Below, in pieces: positions 49,607 to 64,000 of a stretch of 64,000 nucleotides of DNA (positions within the stretch are counted from its first letter, which is position 1; each line of letters starts with the position of its first letter). The notes under the pieces were generated by a model, which did not search any database, was not told the origin of the DNA, and saw only the letters and a list, made by a program, of their open reading frames with translations. The translations under genes and the position numbers were made by a program. The DNA lies in contig OZ025273.1 in NCBI GenBank assembly GCA_964019165.1, positions 4,955,823-5,019,822 on the forward strand. The letters run 5' to 3'. The stretch is from Mastigias papua. Taxonomy: Eukaryota > Cnidaria > Scyphozoa > Rhizostomeae > Mastigiidae.

Positions 49607-52297
49607 CTACTCATCAGTCTGTTCATACTCAGTAATATTATCTTCATCTTCATTCAGAAGTTCTTCATTACTGTAATTCATCTCCTCATTTACTTGTAAT
49701 CCATCTTCAATCTCAGCTTTTTTATCTCTGTCGTTAAGTTCCTTCTCCATGCGAGCTTCGACCTTTTTCGCTATCAATGATCGCATACTTATGATAACTT
49801 CAGGTGTAAACCAACCGTCTCTCTCGTTACAACCTTTCTCCTGAAAGATCAATAGCAACAATCGTTAATATACAATCTTTAAAAGGCTTGCTTCGATAGC
49901 TACAGGGCAATATGCTCTAGCTCTCAAAACTTCAGCAAAGGTACCCTAAATAGAAAACTATTCTAAAAAGTAACATTGATCCCGAAAACCCATAAGGACT
50001 TTAGCAAACATGGTTCCATTTTGGCTTCATGATACGTAATTATCGTCTACTACAGAGCATCCACTAAACAAAAACGGAATTTCCCTTTCTTTCCTTCTCT
50101 GCTGAAATTTCGTCCGCTGAACGTAGAAATTCCTTCTTTCCCTTCCGCACATATTCGGAGGGGGGCTAATCAAAAATACGCAAAATTCAGTTAGCAAATT
50201 TTAGATTTTAGATTTATTTTGTTATAATTAGTTAGTGCCAAACATAATGTGTATCAATGATATAGTAAACAATGTGCTTGTTAACCAGAAAAGATGCGTA
50301 CGTCATATCGTAGCTATGCCAGCAGGAAATCTGATATTTCAAGTCATAGATATACGATAAGATAAAATCTCTACCTTGCCATCATTTTCAGTGATCAGCT
50401 TTCTTATATCATCGTCGTAAATATCGCACAACTGGTATATAATCTGTCGAGCATTTGGTAGCTTATCTGCATGAAACGTGTAGGGCAAATCCTCTGGACG
50501 AAGTGGTGACTCCTTCGTTTCCAGGTGCTTGGCATAATCAACAATGGCAGCAGACCTCTACGAAAATGCAGAAATGCAAGAACTCACACGGTATAGCAAG
50601 ACCCGTGGCCATCGAAATTGCATATTGCATCATTTTGCAGTCTAAAATTCGGATTAAATGAAGTAAAGGTAAAGGTGAGTCCCACGTACGATTCGGTACG
50701 TTGGGGGAGTGCCCGTTAGAGGGGCATTTATCCTGAGCCGCCGGCATAGTGAGGTAGGGTGGCCAGTTCCTTTCCTCGCCGCCTTTAACTTCCCAGTGTT
50801 GCCACCAGGTACCCATTTGCTGCTGGGTGGACAGTGGGCGAGCATCCCAACTATGGTCCGAGGGTTCAGCTCGTACCATCGATGTTTTGCTCAGCAGTCA
50901 AGCGCTCTAACCACTTGGCCACTTGCCCATTTAAGCGAAGTAAAGCATGTAAATTTTCTTCACAATAACAATGCTTCACTTGTAACGTCTAGTAATAAAT
51001 GTAAGAAATAAAAAAATATAGCTTACAAGACCATAATTTTTCCTAAAGCCTGAGTCAAACGATTCATTATTTTCGCTGTTGGGCAGGCTTTGCCAGAGTT
51101 CAAAAATGTTGGATGAGAACGCCCAGCCATTCCTTTGCTTGGAGCTGCTGGGTCAACTGTGGGATCGTTTGATCACCTCTCCCAACATTATTGGTTATTA
51201 AAGTACGTAGTGTACTATGTTCGGAGGGCACACTTCCTACTGTCACTGCTATCAGGGGAGAAATGTTGGATGGACTGTTGGGTGACATGTTGGATCGTTT
51301 GACCACTCATGTCGGATTGCCTACTAATGTTGGGTTGAATATTGGATGAAATGTTGGATCATTTGATCACTCATGTCGGATTGCCTACTAATGTTGGGTT
51401 GAATGTTGGATGAAATGTTGGTATAAATGTTGGGTCGTTTGACCGAAGTCTGATACTCTAAGCCAGACCTCTGCCACAAAACTTTATATGATATTGAACA
51501 TTAAAATACATTATACCTTTGGTACGGTATTTTGTGGTCACAACTTTTGGCAATTGCAAGTGATAATCACTTCTTGGGTACTCGGTCTTAAAAAAAACAC
51601 CTTTCATGAATTCTGTCTTCAAGTCAATTGACTGAGATTTTTCTTGAACATTGTGGAGTACGGATATGACGGTAGAACCGAATTGTTGAAAAATCTGCTA
51701 AAATAAATACCTTTTGATGTTTTTGAACTTGAACTGGAAACTGCATAATGTTTGGATCTTTAAAGCGAGATATAGGTATACATCTGCCATCCTTTCTATC
51801 ACGAAGGCGGAAGTCGCATATTTGATATCTGACAAATGAGAAGGAGTTTTATAGTTATATATATATATATAGTTATATACATAGTAATAGAAGAAAACGG
51901 CAAATAAAACTACCATTTATTAAAAGAGCGTCATCAGCTGCTATATTCAAAAGCAACATTAGAAATTGGAGTGGAGAAGAATGCCGTTGTAATATATGTA
52001 GATAATGCTCATTAGTTTTATACCTTGTAATTTATAGTAGTTTTCGTTTTCTCTTTTTATTGTAAATAGTTGATTTGAATTAGCTCGCATTTCTACAATG
52101 CAGAGCTAGAGAAAACACCAACTTTAAATAAATAGATTATTACTATTTCATCCCTCGGCAAATAAAACTACCAATTCATTTTTTCTTCTATTACTTTGTA
52201 AAGCTCTACCAGCCAGGTATTGAGCACTGTATCACGGAATTCAACGCTACGCTGTAATAGTTATATACATACATACATACATACATACATACATACA

Positions 52298-52375
<78 letters not shown>

Positions 52376-55300
52376 TATATGTTTCAGTAATTTAAATTTT
52401 CACAACGACTTGAAGGGCGGTATCGAGGGTACAGAGCACTTTTTGCTGCTTTGCCCTTCAATTGACATCCGACGATGAAATGTTTTCGCTGGCATCTCTA
52501 GTGTTACAACCATTTGTCCAAATCAACGTCCTTTTAAACAATGATCTAATGCAACTTCTGTTGTGTGGTGATACAAATATTCTTAGTGGCGTGAAGAAAA
52601 ATTTTCTTCAACTTACTCTAAATTTCATTAAAAAAACTGGTCGCTTTAGCAAAGAAAGATTCAAGCTTTTGTCTTATACCAGATTGTCAGAAGTCCCATT
52701 ACTCTTCTTCTTCACCTTGTGGATTTGTTTCATGTTGGGTGCTGGGCAAAATGGACAGAAATTCAACACTAGTTTAAAGTTTATACTGTTCCTGATAAGA
52801 TATGGAAAGACCTGATTGCCCGAGGTTAGCCCAACATACAATATGAAACGAACCTAATTATTTATTAGTAAAAATTATCTATGTATACTCATATGTATTT
52901 TCGTAGCCGTGATTTAAATTTTGTTTCGTTGCGTGTTGTTCATGATAATGGCCGCGTAGTTTCATTCATGGCATCTTGCACTCCATAGTATCGCCCTTGC
53001 AATGAAGTCAAGTATATTCTATATACTTTAGTAAGTAGCTTGTACTGGCAAAATTCTATATTGAATAAATATATAAATATATACATAGAGTATACAATTC
53101 AAATCCACAATGCAGATTCTTAAAGTTTCATGTTTCCATTCATCAGGCTACTAACATGAAGTTGCAACAAACCTCGGAATATGATTATACCTACACTTAT
53201 AAATATATACATATATATTTATTTATATGTATGCATTTATATAAAGTGCAGTAGAACTACAACTTATTGATGACGCATGCTGCTGCTACTCAGAGGTTCG
53301 TATATAAGAACTCATCAGGCAAGCCGTTATTAGGTATTGCTTTGCTAAAGCACTGAGGACTGAATTTTTCAGCATATAAAACGTTGATACGGTAAAAAAG
53401 GCGAAGTTTCGTTTCTTGAGATCACTGTGGTATTCTAAAAATCGCCTTCCTAAAAGAAAGTCTAATACTTGAAAATAGGCCGATTCGAAAGTAGGTCGAG
53501 GTACTTGAGAAGACACTAAACAAAAGCATGACCTTGAAACAGTGCCGATTGGAGTGTCACAAATAATGACTTGCTGGTCGTCTATGAAGAGAAACTTCGA
53601 GCTCTTGTGCGAAACATTCAATGAACTCTGAAGAAATAAATGTTGTCCCTCAAGTCGTGCTGTTCATAACTCTTTACAGTAAACACCCTTTCCAAGGAAA
53701 AACAATAATTTAGCAAAAAACCGGGTGTAGCTCTGGCTAATGGCATGTACTCAGCCCAGGAAATCCGATTTTAATAAAATCTTACATTTTTCCTCCGGAG
53801 TCTTTACGAGGGTCGTATCCAAATCTATTCCATAAAGCTCTCCACGGACCATTTAGCCAATAAAATGCAAAAAACGGTAGAATTTTATTTAGCCTTTCTC
53901 TTTTCAGATCACTGTTGACATGGAAAACGATTGCTGACCGTGACCAAATCGGTCTTTGATCGAACAATGCTTGCAGCTCTTTTGCAGCATCTTGTGCCCA
54001 AGTGTACTTCTGGCAAAGTAATTCAACAGCCTCTTTGCATTTAGCTCCGGGTTCTCTAGGGACATCCTTTGAAGAGTAAATGGCACCCATTGCTTCACTT
54101 GGCCTCCTCTTTCGTATTCTTGAATCAGTGGGCCTTCAATAAAAAATTTCATTTTCGTCAATAGTCAAGTTTTTATTTTCAGAGAAACAATGGATGAAAA
54201 ACAAGTCAAGAATGAAAAGAGCCAATAAATTAACTGAATAAGCCCTGAAAAGCCACAAAGGTAAAATCATAGAAGGAAAGTAATTAGTAGACCAAAACAC
54301 AAAGGAATGAAAAGGTCACATGCACAAGTGATAAATTGTACAAATATTTAGGGCACTTAAATAATATTTACAACAATGTTGTCATTTTCCTCATGATTTT
54401 GTATTATACTATAGAATTTGATGATCAGGGGTGTGAGGCAGCTCTTGTGCTATAATATAGAAGCTAGCTCACTGTCCATCCCCTAGCAAATGAACTGGCC
54501 ACCCTACCTCAGAAACTGACTGCACAGACTTCAAAGTTTTGCAAACACTGAAGTCATGTGCTGCACCATTGTGAGCCATCTTTATCTGGCCGTGGGAAGC
54601 AAGGTAATAATTGATGATGCAAATCTTGAAAAAGTGTCATTTATTTATGGGGATGGCACCACATAGCTATATTTGGAAGCATGTAATATGTCATACAGTG
54701 TAGGAGGACACAACATGATTGGGTCTGACAGAACAGCAAAGTTTTATTCATTTCTATTTCTAGAAAACATCTTCCTAGAAGCAATTTTGTTTGTAAAAGA
54801 CTGCATGTCTCAGCCTGCTCCCCTATAACAATCATAGAAAAGAATCGCAATACTCAAAACAAAGATAAAATTGAAAAGAGATGAATGGCTGCCTACCCCT
54901 TTGAATTTTGCTCATCCTCATCATTCCCTTCAATGATCGGCCTGCCTCTAGAACCAACTTTACTGAAATTATCTGACATGTAATTGTAATTCCCTTGTGC
55001 ATCAAGTCTTGAAAATATTGGAGGGGCAATATGAAGTGGCTGTTTCTCATCAAGAAGGTTACTAGCCATGACAGAAGAGAATGAGTTCTGTAGAGGGGTC
55101 GGAGTCAGATACTGATAGTCCATCAATGACTGAAACCTGTAATAAACAACAGGAAATATTTTGCAAAAAGTCTAAAATCAGTTATAAAGACATACAATTT
55201 GTAAACAAGCATTTTAACAACTTCAAGTGGAGACAACAACTGATAAATTCTAAAGTATTGGCCAATATTTTACTGGCATAAATAAAATCTTGTGGATGAT

Positions 55301-56318
55301 TATTCCCAAATTAGCAGAAATCCATACATCCATCACAGAAATTATTATTATTATCATTATAACATTATCTACAGTTGGTTGAGAAATATTATAGTTCTAA
55401 CTTGAACTAATTAAGACCAACTATTTACACAAAAAAGAAAAAAACTAATAACAATCTGGAGATAATTATGTACAAATGTACAAATCCAAGTTTTCTAGTG
55501 GTATACCTAGGAATATTGGAAGTCCTCAAGGTTGCAGGGATTGACTTTCTTTGAAATACACTTTAAAGCATAATATCATTAATGAAATATGGTAAAATGT
55601 AGACAAAATAAACACACTGGTGCTACATTTATGTACGATATACACAAGTTCGCAAAGAAGTAACTTTTAGTGAAGTAATTTTCTTCCATTTAATTACATA
55701 TTGATGAATACAAGCTCATGATACAGGATTGTGGAACAGCATTAATGGAACAAAGTGGGGGTATCTATTGCTCCCCTCTAACCCTATTAGAAAAGGGGAA
55801 GAGGGACAAATGCTCCTCTTGTTTACCTGTTCTAGCATTGATGAGTAAGCCACAAAACCACATGAAAATTATCTTCCTTAACAGATTTGGCAGAATTAAT
55901 TTTGGCATTACTTTTGACAAACATAGCAAAAGGGAAAAGAATCGGACTATAGCCAGTTGTGGATACCACAACAATTTTACCTATACATCTTGTGTGCAAT
56001 TCCTAAAATGTCTTGTTCATATTCCCAGGAATGCTCTGATTCATCCTCAGGTTTTTTCTTTTTTCTTTTTCTCTTTATTTTCAAAATCACTGCTCTTGAA
56101 GACTGCAAATCGCCACAGACGCTATGACAATAAGGATCATCAGGCCTAAAATGAATCTCGATCCTCCTCTTCGTGTTGAAGTATGTATTAGACAAATGCT
56201 CTTCTCCTCCAAGTGTCTGGAGCATTTTCTCAACACTCTTCACGTATCCTGGGTATTCTATGCAGACATATTTCTTTGTGCTAAAGCTTCTTAGCTTTGC
56301 AGATGACGTCTCCGTCAT
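49607..56318 (-). CDS. GTF3C5: General transcription factor 3C polypeptide 5 (TFIIIC subunit)
   Basis: TFIIIC binds the internal A and B boxes of tRNA genes and recruits Pol III machinery; this subunit (yeast Tau95 homologue) belongs to the box A-binding half. Minus-strand exons: 55981-56318, 54897-55136, 53786-54133, 51711-51828, 51517-51586, 51027-51049, 50375-50557 and 49607-49840. Phases agree throughout, giving 517 aa; human is about 519. Seen: VCIEYPGYV and TLGGEE near the N-terminus, [14 protein letters not shown] (about 55-70), [15 protein letters not shown] (253-258), [14 protein letters not shown] (288-301), YQLCD in exon 7, NERDGW in exon 8, and an acidic C-terminus, all family hallmarks. 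The 23-nt sixth exon is inferred from phase and splice sites and is the least certain part. Start is the ATG at 56318; the open frame extends upstream without an earlier Met. Confidence 0.95.
50664..50932 (-). mobile_element. tRNA-Ser-derived SINE (family 1), copy e
   Basis: Full-length copy in GTF3C5 intron 6, same strand as the gene: head GGCCAAGTGGTTAGAGCGC, loop CTGCTGAGC, GATGGTACGAGCT as a damaged box B, and a body with CACCCAGCAGCAAATGGG. Together with copy b it is the best-preserved member here. Confidence 0.88.
51094..51445. repeat. Minisatellite of GTTGGATCGTTTGA-like units
   Basis: Variants of ATGTTGGATGAAATGTTGG and GTTGGATCGTTTGACCACTC repeat irregularly; a 60-bp subunit with TCATGTCGGATTGCCTACTA occurs twice (51308 and 51373). 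It lies in GTF3C5 intron 5, ending about 45 bp from the inferred microexon. Confidence 0.85.
52262..52380. repeat. (ATAC)n then (TA)n microsatellite
   Basis: Pure ATAC tetranucleotide array to 52325, passing into a TA repeat to about 52380, in GTF3C5 intron 3. Confidence 0.97.
54474..54513 (+). mobile_element. Short SINE family 1 fragment
   Basis: CTCACTGTCCATCC followed by GCAAATGAACTGGCCACCCTACCTCA resembles parts of the family 1 body with an internal deletion. Small and diverged. Confidence 0.4.
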
Positions 56319-56810
56319 TTCAAATAGAGGTAAAGTGATTTTCCAGCACTGCAGTAATTCCGTTATCAGTCTTTCGGCAGCAAAAGGAATGACACACCAG
56401 TTGAGAGCCTAATAAGACATTGATTCGTTGGAATGATATTGTTAGTCTATGGCCTTACGGAGAACTAACATTTGCGTGAGTAGAGTTGACTCCCTCACAA
56501 AAAGAAGCACTCGTGAGTGACATCAAACGTTCTTAATTAGTCCTATACTGGAATCGTCTAGACCGAGCTTCAATAACTTGTAAATCAGATTGCTACTCTT
56601 GGAGATGATACTGTATTCTCTGCTTTAAATTTTGCATAAGAAATATACACTTATTACTATATTCTTCTAACACTTTCCAGAGCACTGCTCCATCGAATAA
56701 AACAAACTTCAAAAGTTTCTTGAGTTCCAATAGTTGTTGTTGCCTGTCAGCCTCTTTTACAAGTTGTAAAACGAGGTGAAGTTAAAAAGCCTGCAGATCC
56801 AACGTGAAAG
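56319..56810. promoter_or_regulatory. Presumed bidirectional promoter of GTF3C5 and QTRT1
   Basis: 492 bp separate the two divergent start codons, so both promoters and 5' UTRs must fit here unless leader exons exist. No TATA box with convincing position is seen. GTF3C5 is read leftwards, QTRT1 rightwards. The assignment rests on arrangement alone. Confidence 0.6.
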
Positions 56811-63870
<7,060 letters not shown>

Positions 63871-64000
63871 TACTCCGAATATTTTATCAGTGTCCTTTCT
63901 TATTTGAATATTTTACTTATGACCCATAGCAATCATTTGTCCGATACTTGATTGTACTGCTCAGTCACAATCTTAGAGAGCTTAGGCCACAGTTGTGGTT

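Noticed and set aside
52462..52815. 117-codon plus-strand frame with [13 protein letters not shown] sequence
   Set aside because: It lies in a GTF3C5 intron; a region starting [11 protein letters not shown] in another frame hints at an RNaseH-less LINE tail, but it is too short and too diverged to assign.

Overview
This window is AT-rich animal nuclear DNA. Genes are split by GT-AG introns of about 0.1 to 6 kb, retroelements and MITEs are dense, and there are very long (TA)n microsatellites. The gene families (HMIT-type inositol transporter, rhodopsin-class peptide GPCR, C-type lectin, TFIIIC and Tgt subunits), together with hammerhead-bearing Penelope-like elements and LINEs, suggest a marine invertebrate. 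An anthozoan cnidarian is my best guess, but this is inference and the sequence does not prove it.

Layout. 1-8810 (minus): most of an SLC2A13-like proton/myo-inositol transporter, six exons, running off the left edge; its first intron holds a MITE with a hAT element nested inside. 12322-14177 (plus): a complete two-exon class A GPCR. 14.2-40.5 kb: no host gene recognised. This stretch holds a LINE remnant split by a PIF/Harbinger-like MITE, an RTE-like LINE tail, a Penelope-like GIY-YIG fragment between perfect 120-bp inverted repeats, tRNA-derived SINEs, and several small palindromic units bounded by (TA)n that carry hammerhead-ribozyme cores. 40525-47949 (plus): a three-exon membrane C-type lectin with a 5.9-kb repeat-filled second intron. 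49607-56318 (minus): GTF3C5, a TFIIIC subunit, eight exons including an inferred 23-nt microexon, 517 aa. 56811-63870 (plus): QTRT1, catalytic queuine tRNA-ribosyltransferase, eight exons, 413 aa.

How the parts relate. GTF3C5 and QTRT1 lie head to head, 492 bp apart from start codon to start codon, so one short region probably drives both; one serves tRNA gene transcription and the other tRNA modification. The transporter and the GPCR are also divergent but 3.5 kb apart, with no obvious functional link.

The most interesting signal is the hammerhead family. At least four units (18.4, 23.5, 26.4 and 35.1 kb) keep the CTGATGA/GAAAC core, a short stem II and a complementary stem I. Stem III is only the self-complementary ACGT, which implies cleavage as a dimer. 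Several units are palindromic, so the motif occurs on both strands, and nearly all abut (TA)n tracts. Hammerheads in Penelope-like elements are known; the TA-bounded inverted architecture and the cargo-carrying copy next to the last QTRT1 splice acceptor deserve follow-up.
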